In this document: one piece after another, positions 8,180 to 16,834 of the stretch | How the letters are laid out: each line of letters begins with the position of its first letter | Position numbering within the stretch: position 1 is the first letter of the stretch | From: Pelomicrobium methylotrophicum | GTDB taxonomy: Bacteria > Pseudomonadota > Gammaproteobacteria > Burkholderiales > UBA6910 | Reading direction: 5' to 3' | Assembly: GCF_008014345.1 (NCBI RefSeq) | Contig: NZ_VPFL01000012.1 | Coordinates: forward strand, 24,001 to 88,000 | Length of the DNA stretch: 64,000 nucleotides | Notes under the pieces: model-generated | Seen by the model: only the letters and a program-made list of their open reading frames with translations | Databases searched by the model: none | Told to the model about the DNA's origin: nothing | Program-made: the position numbers and the translations under genes

Positions 8180-8899
8180 ATGCGCATTGTTTGCCCTTTG
8201 TGCAACAGCAATCGTTCGGAGCGCCTGGCCCTCACCTGGTCGAGCGGGATTTCGCACAGCACGACAAACACGGTGGGCGTGAGCCTCATGGGTTTTCTGC
8301 GGGGGCTCAATCCCATGAGTATCTTCGACGGCGGGATTATTGGCGTCGTGTCTTACCATTTCAAGCTGCTTGGCCTCGCTTTCCTGCCGTTTTTCGCCTT
8401 TTTCGGCCTTGGACTCAACCTGGCCAGGAGCTGGGGAACGAGCCGCACGGTTCTCGCCGCGGAAACCCGCCCGCCGTGGCGCTTCCCAATCGTCAAGGCC
8501 ACGCTTTACGGTGTTGGTTTCGTGTTCGTTGGGATTTTCTTCTTATTGATGGCCCACGATCTAGTCCCGCAGCTCAAGCCGCTGAATCTGAATCTCTACA
8601 TGAACAGCGGGCTTGTTCTTCTGATCTGCATCGCGGCAGCGGTGATTCTTCTCGGGCATGTGTACAACGAACGGGTATGGAAGCCAAAGGAGGCGGTCTG
8701 GCAGCGTTCCTTCCTTTGCAGGCGCTGCGGCGCTGTGTTCGCCGTGCCTGAGTTCGACCCCGTGGGCGAAAATCCCGTGCGCTCGGACAAGGCGGGCAAA
8801 GGCGGACTGCTGCCTTTGTCGGGCGCGCCGGAGACTCGTCAGGCGGCCCGGGCAAAGGCGGAATCCGACGACATCCTTCTTCGCAAAAAGCGCTATTAG
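8180..8899 (+). CDS. membrane protein with terminal zinc-ribbon motifs
   Basis: A 239-residue protein. A CPLCNSN zinc-binding half-site at residues 5-11 precedes about three or four hydrophobic segments (55-85, 110-130, 145-170), and a CRRCGAVF half-site follows at about 183. It overlaps the end of the convergent pilP-like gene by 4 nt. It is the only plus-strand gene inside the pilus region, so it may be a later arrival or an independently regulated accessory. No family recognised. Confidence 0.6.
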   Translation: MRIVCPLCNSNRSERLALTWSSGISHSTTNTVGVSLMGFLRGLNPMSIFDGGIIGVVSYHFKLLGLAFLPFFAFFGLGLNLARSWGTSRTVLAAETRPPWRFPIVKATLYGVGFVFVGIFFLLMAHDLVPQLKPLNLNLYMNSGLVLLICIAAAVILLGHVYNERVWKPKEAVWQRSFLCRRCGAVFAVPEFDPVGENPVRSDKAGKGGLLPLSGAPETRQAARAKAESDDILLRKKRY

Positions 8900-9828
8900 C
8901 GCGCGGGATTGGGCATCGGCGCGAAGGGGAGGCCGAGGTTGCCGAAAGGCGGCGCTCCCCTTTCAGGCGGAACCGCCTGGGGCGGCGCAGGCGTTGAAAG
9001 GACGGCTGGCGGCCCGGCTTGTTCGACGCGCGGACGCTCGCCCTGCGATGACCACGCGATCCTGGCCGGGCGGCTGTCCGTCGTTACCCGCATTCCGTTG
9101 ATCACGGCGCCCTTGTCGTCGATCTCTCCGACCCGCGCGCCGAGCACTGTATCGCCTGACCGGGCCGTGATGATTTTTCCGCCTGTCTCGATGAGCGCGA
9201 CGCGCTCCCCGTTCGCTGTCATGATGCCGACAAGCCTTGGCAAAGCAGGCGCTGGAGGCGCCGGAGGGGGTTCAGGAGCGGCGGGTTTCGCGGTTTTTTT
9301 CTGTTGGGCCGAAAGGCTCTCCAGTTTCCTGATCGCTTCTTCGATCCTGTCGGAAGATGGCGTGCCGGAGCGCATTTCGTTTTCGAGTTTTTTCATTTCT
9401 ATTTCCGCCTTTTTCGCTGCCAGCCGCTCGGCCGCGATTTTTGCGTCGAGCTGCGCCTCTTCGAACTCCCGGATCTTGTCTTCGAGCGAAAGTGGTTTTC
9501 CTGTCACGGGATTGACATCCGCCGCGGACGCTGTCCCCTGTTGTCTCTTCGGAGCAGCAGTGTTTTCCGTCTCATGCCTGGAAGCCTGACCCGCGCTTCC
9601 AGCTTCACCCGCGGGTTTCGCGGCGGCAGCCTGACTTTTTGACTGGTCAGGCTTTCCGTCCGTCTGAATCCGGTTTTGTTTTGTATTCGTTTGCGGCGCT
9701 GCTGCAGCCGCCTGCGACTTCTGTTTCTCGAATGTTTCCATGAGCCGGTCCGGCACCTGCGCGAAGACGGCGAAGGCGGCGGCGAGAGCGGCGGCGCCGC
9801 CAGCGAAAATCAATTTTTTGGTGACCAT
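8896..9828 (-). CDS. pilP: PilP-family type IV pilus biogenesis protein
   Basis: A 310-residue protein. It has an N-terminal membrane anchor or signal (residues 5-25), a long low-complexity Ala/Gln/Lys linker with a coiled-coil segment (about 110-170), and a C-terminal domain (about 195-255: LVGIMTANGERVALIETGGK, then GDTVLGARVGEID) of the PilP type. PilP proteins are periplasmic and link the inner-membrane platform to the secretin. The domain is followed by a Pro-rich tail. It is the last gene of the pilus operon, 12 nt after the minor-pilin gene, rather than between pilO and pilQ as in R64. Confidence 0.75.
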   Translation of the reverse strand: MVTKKLIFAGGAAALAAAFAVFAQVPDRLMETFEKQKSQAAAAAPQTNTKQNRIQTDGKPDQSKSQAAAAKPAGEAGSAGQASRHETENTAAPKRQQGTASAADVNPVTGKPLSLEDKIREFEEAQLDAKIAAERLAAKKAEIEMKKLENEMRSGTPSSDRIEEAIRKLESLSAQQKKTAKPAAPEPPPAPPAPALPRLVGIMTANGERVALIETGGKIITARSGDTVLGARVGEIDDKGAVINGMRVTTDSRPARIAWSSQGERPRVEQAGPPAVLSTPAPPQAVPPERGAPPFGNLGLPFAPMPNPAR

Positions 9829-9839
9829 ATGCCCCCCGT

Positions 9840-10799
9840 TTAATAAAGGCCTGAAACCGACATTTCGAGAACGACGCCGCCCGGAAGAACCGTGCTGACG
9901 CGCGCCGTATAAGGCGGAGTCGCCATGGACGGGTTCGGGTTGCCTGGATTTCTCGTCATGGCGGAAGAATTGTCGATGCTCAGCGCCTGCCCGTAGGCGT
10001 CGGTGACTTCCGATACGGACAGCCCGAGGACGGAATGGATCCCCGCGCTGACCGCAGAAACGTATGCTCCATTCGTGTTGGGGACCGAGTTTCCAGAGTC
10101 CCAGCGGTTTGCCGGCGTACCCGGGCTTCCAAAATAGTCGATGGAAACGTCGCGCGTGCCCACGGCGAGGTAGCGCGACTGGAAATAATCTTGCCAGGCG
10201 AGCGCAAGGCGTCTGATTTTCGCCAGCGTCAGATCGTAGTTCGCGCGCTGCACGCGGTAGCCGTCGACGATCATCCCTTTGTCGTCCCCTGTCAGGGTCA
10301 GTCTTCCGGTGGCGATGTCGAAACCCGTTCCTGGTTCAATTTGGCCGTTACGTCCGCCGGAAACCACTGCGGCGATGTGGTAATACAGCGTGACGCCGTC
10401 GACCTGTTGTGACAGTCTGTTCGAGACGAAGACCCGGACTGGCATGTTGAATCCGTCGCTCGCCATTTGGGCGGCAGACAGGCTGCTATAGCGTTCGACG
10501 GCGGAAAAGGTGGTTGCATTGGCCGTGGTGTTGTTGGCAATGGCCCCGCCAGGAAACGCCAGGACCGCGCCCGGATTGTTGTCGATCGCCATTGCGTTCT
10601 CCCGATACCCGGCTTCCAGCGCCTGAACGGTCTCCTTGAGCCTGCGCTCCGTTTCCATAGACTGCCGGAAAGCGAGCCATGGCCCCAGCGTGGCGGCGGC
10701 AAGCGCCGCGATGGCGGAAATTACGGCGAGCGCAATGACGACTTCCACCAGGGAAAAGCCTCCCGGTGCGGACTGAACGGGATGAACCCGGGCGATCAT
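9840..10799 (-). CDS. type IV prepilin-like protein (minor pilin, PilV-like)
   Basis: A 319-residue protein starting at ATG 10799, which overlaps the pilT stop as ATGA. A prepilin leader ends at G-FSLVE (about residues 14-19) with Glu at mature position 5, followed by a hydrophobic helix. This is the signal cut by a prepilin peptidase. The rest is a large globular domain, as in minor pilins or PilV adhesins of thin pili. No shufflon-type inverted repeats were seen downstream. No prepilin peptidase gene is in the window, so processing would rely on another locus. Confidence 0.75.
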   Translation of the reverse strand: MIARVHPVQSAPGGFSLVEVVIALAVISAIAALAAATLGPWLAFRQSMETERRLKETVQALEAGYRENAMAIDNNPGAVLAFPGGAIANNTTANATTFSAVERYSSLSAAQMASDGFNMPVRVFVSNRLSQQVDGVTLYYHIAAVVSGGRNGQIEPGTGFDIATGRLTLTGDDKGMIVDGYRVQRANYDLTLAKIRRLALAWQDYFQSRYLAVGTRDVSIDYFGSPGTPANRWDSGNSVPNTNGAYVSAVSAGIHSVLGLSVSEVTDAYGQALSIDNSSAMTRNPGNPNPSMATPPYTARVSTVLPGGVVLEMSVSGLY

Positions 10800-11866
10800 C
10801 GTTTGAGCGCCTTTGCGAGCTGCGCGGGATCGTATGAGGCGGCGATGGCCGCATCGGCCGTGATGGCGCCTCCGGCGACGAGCTCCTCGAGACTTGCGTT
10901 CATCAACCGCATGCCATCGGAACGCGACGACAGGATGAGATTCGGAATCTGGTGCGTCTTGCCCTCGCGGATGACCCCCGCCACAGCGGAATTGTTGATG
11001 AGCACTTCGGAGGCGAGCCACCGCCTTGTTCCGTCGCGCGATGGGACCAGGGTCTGCGCAACGACGCCTGCAAGCACGGAAGCGAGCACCGATCTGGCGA
11101 GAATCTTTTCCTCCTGGTGGAAGAAATCCGTCACTCGCTCAACCGTCGTGGCGGCGCTGGAGGTATGCAGCGTCGCGAGCACGAGATGCCCCGTTTCCGC
11201 CGCCTGGAGCGCTGTTTCCATCGTCGCCTTGTTGCGGATTTCCCCGATGAGGATGACATCCGGGTCCTCGCGCATCGCGGCGATTAAGCCGCGCTCGAAG
11301 GAAGATGCGTCAGCGCCAATCTCCCTTTGCGCGATGGTCGCTCTGGCGTCGCGGTGCACGTATTCAATCGGATCCTCGATGGTGATGATATGGCATGGCC
11401 TTGTTTCGTTGATCCGGCCGATCATCGAGGCGAGGGTGGTGGATTTCCCGCTGCCTGTCGGTCCCGTGACCAGCACGAGCCCGCAGGCCCGGTCAGCGAG
11501 CGCCTGGGCCGCCTGCGGAAGCCCCAAGTAATCAAGCCGCGGGATCGTATCCGAAAGACGGCGCATGGCGATTGCCATGCGGCCGATCCCTCCATACTTG
11601 AACAGGTTGCATCGCAGCCTGGCCATTCCGATTTGCGCTGAAAAATCGATGTGCCCGCCGCCCTGATCGACGCGATCCCTCCACCCTTTCGGCGCGATCC
11701 GATCGATGAACACCTCGATCTCGCCGTCGCTGACGGGTTCGCGCCCGTCGTCGAAAACGCCTACAGGCGTCCTGTGCTTGACGGGTTTCCCGGACTGGAT
11801 GTGGATGTCGCTTGCGTTCGGGATGGTCGCGATAATGTCTTCGATTCTTTTCGATAATAGATCCAT
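10796..11866 (-). CDS. pilT: PilT-like pilus retraction ATPase
   Basis: A 356-residue GspE-superfamily ATPase. It shows Walker A GPTGSGKST, an Asp box HIITIEDPIEYV, Walker B DVILIGEIRN and the His box TLHTSSA, in order. The short N-terminal PAS-like half without a zinc motif separates it from PilB/PilQ-type ATPases. PilT hexamers retract pili at the inner membrane. Start ATG 11866 lies two bases after the previous stop. A separate retraction ATPase is expected for thin pili used in mating or twitching. Confidence 0.9.
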   Translation of the reverse strand: MDLLSKRIEDIIATIPNASDIHIQSGKPVKHRTPVGVFDDGREPVSDGEIEVFIDRIAPKGWRDRVDQGGGHIDFSAQIGMARLRCNLFKYGGIGRMAIAMRRLSDTIPRLDYLGLPQAAQALADRACGLVLVTGPTGSGKSTTLASMIGRINETRPCHIITIEDPIEYVHRDARATIAQREIGADASSFERGLIAAMREDPDVILIGEIRNKATMETALQAAETGHLVLATLHTSSAATTVERVTDFFHQEEKILARSVLASVLAGVVAQTLVPSRDGTRRWLASEVLINNSAVAGVIREGKTHQIPNLILSSRSDGMRLMNASLEELVAGGAITADAAIAASYDPAQLAKALKR

Positions 11867-11867
11867 G

Positions 11868-12677
11868 TCAGATCGGCTGCACGGCCAAAACGCGCATCGT
11901 TGCGCCCCATGGGGTCTGAGCGGCAATGGCCATGGTGTAGGGCGGATAAGAGCTGCTGGAGTCGGTCAGGTTGCTCACCTGCAGACTCTGTCCCCATGCG
12001 GTCTTGAGCGTTCCTGGATCCTCTCCGAGGATGACGCGCCAGTTCACGAGCGACGCGTCTGTATACGCATCAAGGCACGGAATGTCGTCTGGGTTGGGCG
12101 AGGCGCATCCCCCTCTTGGCCTGAACCAGTTGACCGTCAGGTAAGTGGACGAATCCGTTGCCGCCTTGGCGTAAAAACGAAGTTCGAGCTTGCGCGCAAA
12201 GGCTCTCATCGCCGCGAGCGTCTGACTGTAAGCCTGCGACTGGATTCTGCGTCCGTCGATGATTCGCCAGCGGACGCCGGCCCCGGGCGAAAACGTTCCG
12301 GCGGCGGCGTCCCATGTGCTCGGATCTGGATTCGCCGCAGGCAGCCAAAGCAAGATGCGCCTGTAGGCGATGTCCCCGTCGGCAAGGCGCGCGCTCTGGG
12401 CGACGCGCAAATCCCAGCGTCTTTCGATTCCGGCGAGGGCCAGGATGTCGGTGTCGGCGAACGGCGATGCCGCAGCCGCATCAATCGCCGCGGCATTGCG
12501 GGCGTACCATGACTCGACGGCCTGCGCCGCCATGTCAAGGTACGCCTCCTTTTGCGTGTCAAGTAAGGAGGATTGCGCCCGGGCGGCGATCCCGGCTTCT
12601 CCGATGATGAAAGTGATCGCGATCGCCGCCAGCATGATGGCAAAGCCAAGAAAAGCGAAACCATTCTGCCTTCTCAC
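11868..12677 (-). CDS. pilin-like membrane-anchored protein (minor pilin candidate)
   Basis: A 269-residue protein with start set at GTG 12677 (VRRQNGFAFLGFAIML). The leader resembles a prepilin with cleavage after NG, but mature position 5 is Gly, not the usual Glu. One hydrophobic helix is followed by a 240-residue globular domain. It sits between pilS and pilT, with its stop two bases from pilT. Glu-less pilins occur at pilus tips (GspK-like), which would fit a minor pilin. The start is uncertain because no strong ribosome site is visible. Confidence 0.6.
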   Translation of the reverse strand: MRRQNGFAFLGFAIMLAAIAITFIIGEAGIAARAQSSLLDTQKEAYLDMAAQAVESWYARNAAAIDAAAASPFADTDILALAGIERRWDLRVAQSARLADGDIAYRRILLWLPAANPDPSTWDAAAGTFSPGAGVRWRIIDGRRIQSQAYSQTLAAMRAFARKLELRFYAKAATDSSTYLTVNWFRPRGGCASPNPDDIPCLDAYTDASLVNWRVILGEDPGTLKTAWGQSLQVSNLTDSSSSYPPYTMAIAAQTPWGATMRVLAVQPI

Positions 12678-12715
12678 GGACGCCTGCGAAATCGTCGATT
12701 GAAGCGGCGGGTGGT

Positions 12716-13261
12716 TTATCGCGTCTCGTCGAACAGCATGGAGAACGTGCCGGCTCCCGTGCCGCCTGGAGCCCCAGTGCACCGCCCAGCAGCCGTCGCG
12801 TTTCCGTTGCAGGCGACGAGCGCGTTATTGATCACCTCGTTGGGGACGTTGCTCGCGACCAGAAAATACTGCTGTCCGATTCCGCCCGCCTGCCGCGTGA
12901 TGGTTACGGTCAGCCCTGGCGAGATGTTGTTAAGAACAATGTTCCCGCCCACGTCCGTCGCGACCCTTTGCGCATAAGGTCCGTTCCATTGCCCCGTCAG
13001 GTTGATGCCGCAGAAGCTCGTGTTCGCCTGCGCCTGATCGAAAAGGGCTGCTAATTTCGTAGGATAGCAGGACGTATCCGTTTTCATGAGCTGCAGCGCG
13101 TTGCCATAGGAGGCAAGGGATGCATGCAGGGTTTGCCCCTTCGACTTCGCAGGGTTGAACTGCACTACCGCGAGCGAGACGAGCAGGCCGATGATGACGA
13201 ACGCGATGACGAGCTCGACAAGGGTGAAGCCTTTCTGGCGCAGATGTGGTTTGGCATTCAT
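12716..13261 (-). CDS. pilS: type IV major prepilin, PilS-like
   Basis: A 181-residue protein with a textbook prepilin N terminus: a short basic leader, cleavage at KG-FTLVELVIAF, Glu at position 5, and a hydrophobic helix. Two cysteines (DTSCYPT and NTSFCG) may form a disulfide. The C-terminal domain fits the PilS group of R64-type thin pili. It is separated from pilR by about 115 nt, the widest gap in the pilus block, so it may have extra regulation. Confidence 0.85.
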   Translation of the reverse strand: MNAKPHLRQKGFTLVELVIAFVIIGLLVSLAVVQFNPAKSKGQTLHASLASYGNALQLMKTDTSCYPTKLAALFDQAQANTSFCGINLTGQWNGPYAQRVATDVGGNIVLNNISPGLTVTITRQAGGIGQQYFLVASNVPNEVINNALVACNGNATAAGRCTGAPGGTGAGTFSMLFDETR

Positions 13262-13376
13262 TTTGCCTTCCTGAATTTAATCAACAAATGAAAGGATAGT
13301 CCTTGCGGTTTTTGCACATTCGGCAAAAGAGAGCCGCGCGCGCCTCTCTTTCTGGCTGTAACCAGGTTGTGTCTTT

Positions 13377-14567
13377 TCAAAGCCTCGAAAGCGTCGCCGA
13401 CACCATCGGATACCAAGTCACCATCACGAAGCCGAGCACGAACAGGCCGATAAAAACGTATGATCCGATTTCGACAGCGTTTTTCAGCCGATCGGACATC
13501 TCGGCGACGTCTTCGTAAAGCCCGTGGGCCATTTCCTCGATTCCAGACGCCACGTCTCCTCCGCTCGCGGCCGATGCGACTCCGCGTGCAACATAACCAG
13601 GAAATCCAGCCCTGGCGCAGGCCTGCTCGAGGGGCAGGCCTGCCCGAAGATTCCGGCCGAGCGCGGCGAACGCCATTCGGCTTTTTTCGCGGCGCCCGGC
13701 CTGAGCAAGCAGGCGGCAGGCCTCTTCCATGTTGACGCCGGCCTCATACAACATTGCGAATGATGACCACAGCGCCGCCATATCGGCGCGCTCGCGCATC
13801 TCCCGCACCGTCGCGATCCTGTCCACAATGGCGTCGAAGTATGGCGAGCGGACAAATATCACGGCCGCGACGCCTGCAGCGGCATAAAGCGCCGTGCCCA
13901 GGGCAAGATTGCCGTTGAACCACCCTGCAAAGGCATAAAACGCCTCCGTGAACGGCGGCAGCTCGGCGCCCGGAAGCATCGAGAAGAACTTCGAAAGCCG
14001 TGGCGCCATGAAGGTGATGGCGCCATAGCCGAGCGCGTAGACGAGAACGAGCGTCGCCACAGGCATCCAAAGGACCGACCGGATGGCTCGGCGCAGACGT
14101 ATCCCACGCATGAGGTCTCTGGCAAGCGATTCGAAAGCCTGCGGCGTTCGGCCAGAAGGCTCCACGCTTCTGACTGCCATCGCGTCCCGTTCTTCGAACC
14201 CGGAGATCAACATGGCGTCGGCCAGCGACCGTCCGTTCATGACCGCCGCTCTGAGCGCCGCGACGGCTTGCCGCAGCCGCTTGTCCAGGATGAACTCCAG
14301 CGCGTCGTCAAGACCGTCCGGCAGACTGCGTCCGCGTTCGAGCCTGCGCCCGATGGAGGTGTAGAATCGCGCGAGATCCTGCGGATCGAAGCCGCTCGAC
14401 ACGAGCGCGCGCAGGGATTCCATCGGATTCAGGCGGATGTCGCCAGGCTCGTAGCCGAACATCCTTCGGATCTTGTGCCATGCCTGATCCCGGTTGACGG
14501 CGTACACGACCCCTTGCACCGGCTCGCCGACCGGGGTTTTTGCGATGTAGTCGTACGCAAAATCCAT
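13377..14567 (-). CDS. pilR: PilR/GspF-type inner-membrane platform protein
   Basis: A 396-residue protein with two repeated cytoplasmic GspF-type helical domains (about residues 60-170 and 265-370) and three hydrophobic segments (about 175-200, 220-245, 375-395). This matches the PilC/GspF/PilR platform proteins, which work with the PilQ ATPase to assemble pilin. It lies 22 nt downstream of pilQ in the usual order. Confidence 0.88.
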   Translation of the reverse strand: MDFAYDYIAKTPVGEPVQGVVYAVNRDQAWHKIRRMFGYEPGDIRLNPMESLRALVSSGFDPQDLARFYTSIGRRLERGRSLPDGLDDALEFILDKRLRQAVAALRAAVMNGRSLADAMLISGFEERDAMAVRSVEPSGRTPQAFESLARDLMRGIRLRRAIRSVLWMPVATLVLVYALGYGAITFMAPRLSKFFSMLPGAELPPFTEAFYAFAGWFNGNLALGTALYAAAGVAAVIFVRSPYFDAIVDRIATVREMRERADMAALWSSFAMLYEAGVNMEEACRLLAQAGRREKSRMAFAALGRNLRAGLPLEQACARAGFPGYVARGVASAASGGDVASGIEEMAHGLYEDVAEMSDRLKNAVEIGSYVFIGLFVLGFVMVTWYPMVSATLSRL

Positions 14568-14589
14568 CAGTTCTATTATCGATAAAATA

Positions 14590-16299
14590 TCAGTCTTCCG
14601 GCCTCGTAACCCGCATGATCTCGTCGATTGACGTTTCTCCTGCAGCTACGAGTCTCAGGCCCATGTTCCACATGGAACCGTCTTCAGCGAGTCCATTGCG
14701 CCCGATCTCGCCGACCGTGGCGCCGCTTTCGATTAGCCCGCGCACATGCGGCGATACGTGCAGCAGCTCGTGGATTAGGCGCCTTCCGCGGTATCCGGTT
14801 CCGCCGCATGCCGGACAGCCGCCGTCGCGTGCCCGGTAAACCGTCATGCCGCCGTTTGCATTGAGCAGTTTCGCGGTGTCGGACCGTATGTCCGGTTCCC
14901 GGCATCGCGTGCAAAGCTTTCTCACTAGGCGCTGTGCGAGCACGCCTAGAAGCGCGCTGGCCATGTCCTCGCCGCCAACCCCTAGACGGCGCAGTCTCAG
15001 CATTGCTGAAGGCGCATCGTTGGTGTGCAGCGTCGAGAACACGAGATGTCCTGTATGCGCCGCATCGAGCGCGATGCGCGCGACGCCCTCGTCCCGGATT
15101 TCTCCGATCAGGATCACGTTGGGGGCGTTGCGCAGCAGCCCCTTGAGCCGCTTCGCCATTTCAGCGCCCTCGTCCTCGGCGATGACCGGCACCTCATACT
15201 GCATCCACAGGCCGTGACGATACTCGACCGGGAATTCGATGGACTGGATGGAAGATGTCTCCGGATCTATTTCCTTCAGCATGGCGTAGAGCGTCGTGGT
15301 CTTGCCGCTGCCTGTCGGTCCCGTGATGAGGACAAGCCCGTGCCCCGTTTTGACGTACCGCCTGAGTTTCGAGAGCGTTCCCGGCTCGAATCCAAGGGCA
15401 TCCAGCTCTGCGGTCTCCCCATGTAGATCGAGAATACGGATGACGGCCGTCGGACCGCTCTTGGCCTCCCCAAGCTCCAGCCTGAATCTGTAGCGCTCCA
15501 GGAGGTCCGCTAACGGTCCTGCGCGCGCCGGACCTCCGAAATCGAGCGCGGCCTCGCGCAGTCCCTGGCGCAGGTCCTCCATGCGGACATTGGCGTCCAC
15601 GATCATCCTGTTCAGGAGCCGTGAGTAGATCTCCTGAGGAATCGCACGCAAAATGCGCGATGCCCCGTCCACGGCCATCTTGACGACCCCGATTCGGCCG
15701 GTGGAATGGAAGTACAGGTCGCTCGCGCCGTTGTAGCAGGCGTGCCGCACGATCCCGCCCAGGAGATTACGGATGGCCTCCGGATGATCTTCGTCCGCGG
15801 CGGCCCTCTCCCGCGCGATGCGGCGGCATTGCTCCATCGCCTCGTCGATCTGCCTGCCGGTGTTGGCATACCAGCGTCGGTATACGCGTTCGATTGTCTG
15901 CCGGGAAGCAACGACGAAACGCAGGCGCCGCCCGCGCAGCTCGTTTGACGCCTGCGTCGATCGGGCGGGGTCGGAAACCGCTACGACGATGATGTCTTTT
16001 TCGACGGCGACCGGGACATAACCGCTGAAGCGCGGCATATCGATGCCGAGGCCAGCGAGCGCCGACCCGTCGATGGCATCCGCGTCCTCCCTGGAAAAAT
16101 ACGGATATCCGTGCATATTGGCGATGGCGAGCGCCGTTTTCTCTGGAGACAGAAACCCGTAATCGAGCAGTATCGATGTGATCGGCTCGCTCGTCGAGCG
16201 AGCGCGGTCGGCAGCGGCGAGGATGTGGTGCCGCGGGACGCCGAGCTCTTCGAGCACGTCGGCCATGGAGCGCATAAGACCGTCCTTCTGTGCGGACAT
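14590..16299 (-). CDS. pilQ: PilQ/GspE-type pilus assembly ATPase
   Basis: About 569 residues. An N-terminal GspE/MshEN-like domain (about 1-150) is followed by the ATPase core: Walker A GPTGSGKTTTLY, Walker B NVILIGEIRDE, His box TLHTNDA, and a CxxC-x(n)-CxxC zinc site (CTRCREP, CPACGGTGYRG), which marks extension ATPases. It would power pilin polymerisation. The frame stays open to 16353; ATG 16326 and ATG 16353 are alternative starts overlapping the previous gene. None has a clear ribosome site. Confidence 0.9.
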   Translation of the reverse strand: MSAQKDGLMRSMADVLEELGVPRHHILAAADRARSTSEPITSILLDYGFLSPEKTALAIANMHGYPYFSREDADAIDGSALAGLGIDMPRFSGYVPVAVEKDIIVVAVSDPARSTQASNELRGRRLRFVVASRQTIERVYRRWYANTGRQIDEAMEQCRRIARERAAADEDHPEAIRNLLGGIVRHACYNGASDLYFHSTGRIGVVKMAVDGASRILRAIPQEIYSRLLNRMIVDANVRMEDLRQGLREAALDFGGPARAGPLADLLERYRFRLELGEAKSGPTAVIRILDLHGETAELDALGFEPGTLSKLRRYVKTGHGLVLITGPTGSGKTTTLYAMLKEIDPETSSIQSIEFPVEYRHGLWMQYEVPVIAEDEGAEMAKRLKGLLRNAPNVILIGEIRDEGVARIALDAAHTGHLVFSTLHTNDAPSAMLRLRRLGVGGEDMASALLGVLAQRLVRKLCTRCREPDIRSDTAKLLNANGGMTVYRARDGGCPACGGTGYRGRRLIHELLHVSPHVRGLIESGATVGEIGRNGLAEDGSMWNMGLRLVAAGETSIDEIMRVTRPED

Positions 16300-16309
16300 G
16301 GCAATTTTC

Positions 16310-16834
16310 TTAGCGGCCGAAGACATGGAATTTCGCCTCGAAACGATACTCATCGAGTCTGAGCGCCGCGAGCGCCGCAGGCGGCGAAGACAGCGTGGAC
16401 AGATAGGCCTTGAGGCCGTCGAGTCTTGCGTATGCGCCTTTGATTGTTATGGATGCACGATGGAGTCTGGGCGCGATGGCGACCGGTTTCGCCACCGACG
16501 AAAGATCTGACGCTTCTCCGAACGTGGAGGCGTTTTCCAGGACGATTTCTGAGACGGCCACTCCGTTCGCTGCGCGGGCGCTTCTGATTTTCTCGGCAAG
16601 TCTCGCGAGCGCCGTGCCGAGCGGTTCTGCATCTGATGATCCGTGCCCGAGGCGCGCCCTGGCGTCGTCCGCGAGCCTTCTGGCTTTGATCGCTTCTGCG
16701 GCGGCGGCACCCGCAGAGGCTTCCATGGAAGCCCGGTATTCCGACGCGCGGGAGGCCGCGTAAAGGCTACTGATGAGCGCCAGCGCCGAGAGGGCCAAGG
16801 CCGCTTTCAGCGCGGTATTCGACGATGAATTCAT
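16310..16834 (-). CDS. inner-membrane PilO-like alignment protein
   Basis: A 174-residue protein with one N-terminal transmembrane helix (about 8-28), a helical stretch (32-85) and a compact C-terminal domain. The position between pilO and pilQ corresponds to R64 pilP, but the sequence looks more like the PilO/GspM alignment-complex fold, while a better PilP match is encoded at 8896-9828. It overlaps the preceding gene by 68 nt. Confidence 0.6.
   Translation of the reverse strand: MNSSSNTALKAALALSALALISSLYAASRASEYRASMEASAGAAAAEAIKARRLADDARARLGHGSSDAEPLGTALARLAEKIRSARAANGVAVSEIVLENASTFGEASDLSSVAKPVAIAPRLHRASITIKGAYARLDGLKAYLSTLSSPPAALAALRLDEYRFEAKFHVFGR

Noticed and set aside
9840-12677. PilV shufflon
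   Set aside because: No set of inverted 19-bp-type crossover repeats or a site-specific recombinase gene was found near the minor-pilin genes.
7883-12705. Shared string GAAATCGTCGATTGA at 7883 and 12690
   Set aside because: Only about 15 nt match and the flanks are unrelated; chance is sufficient.
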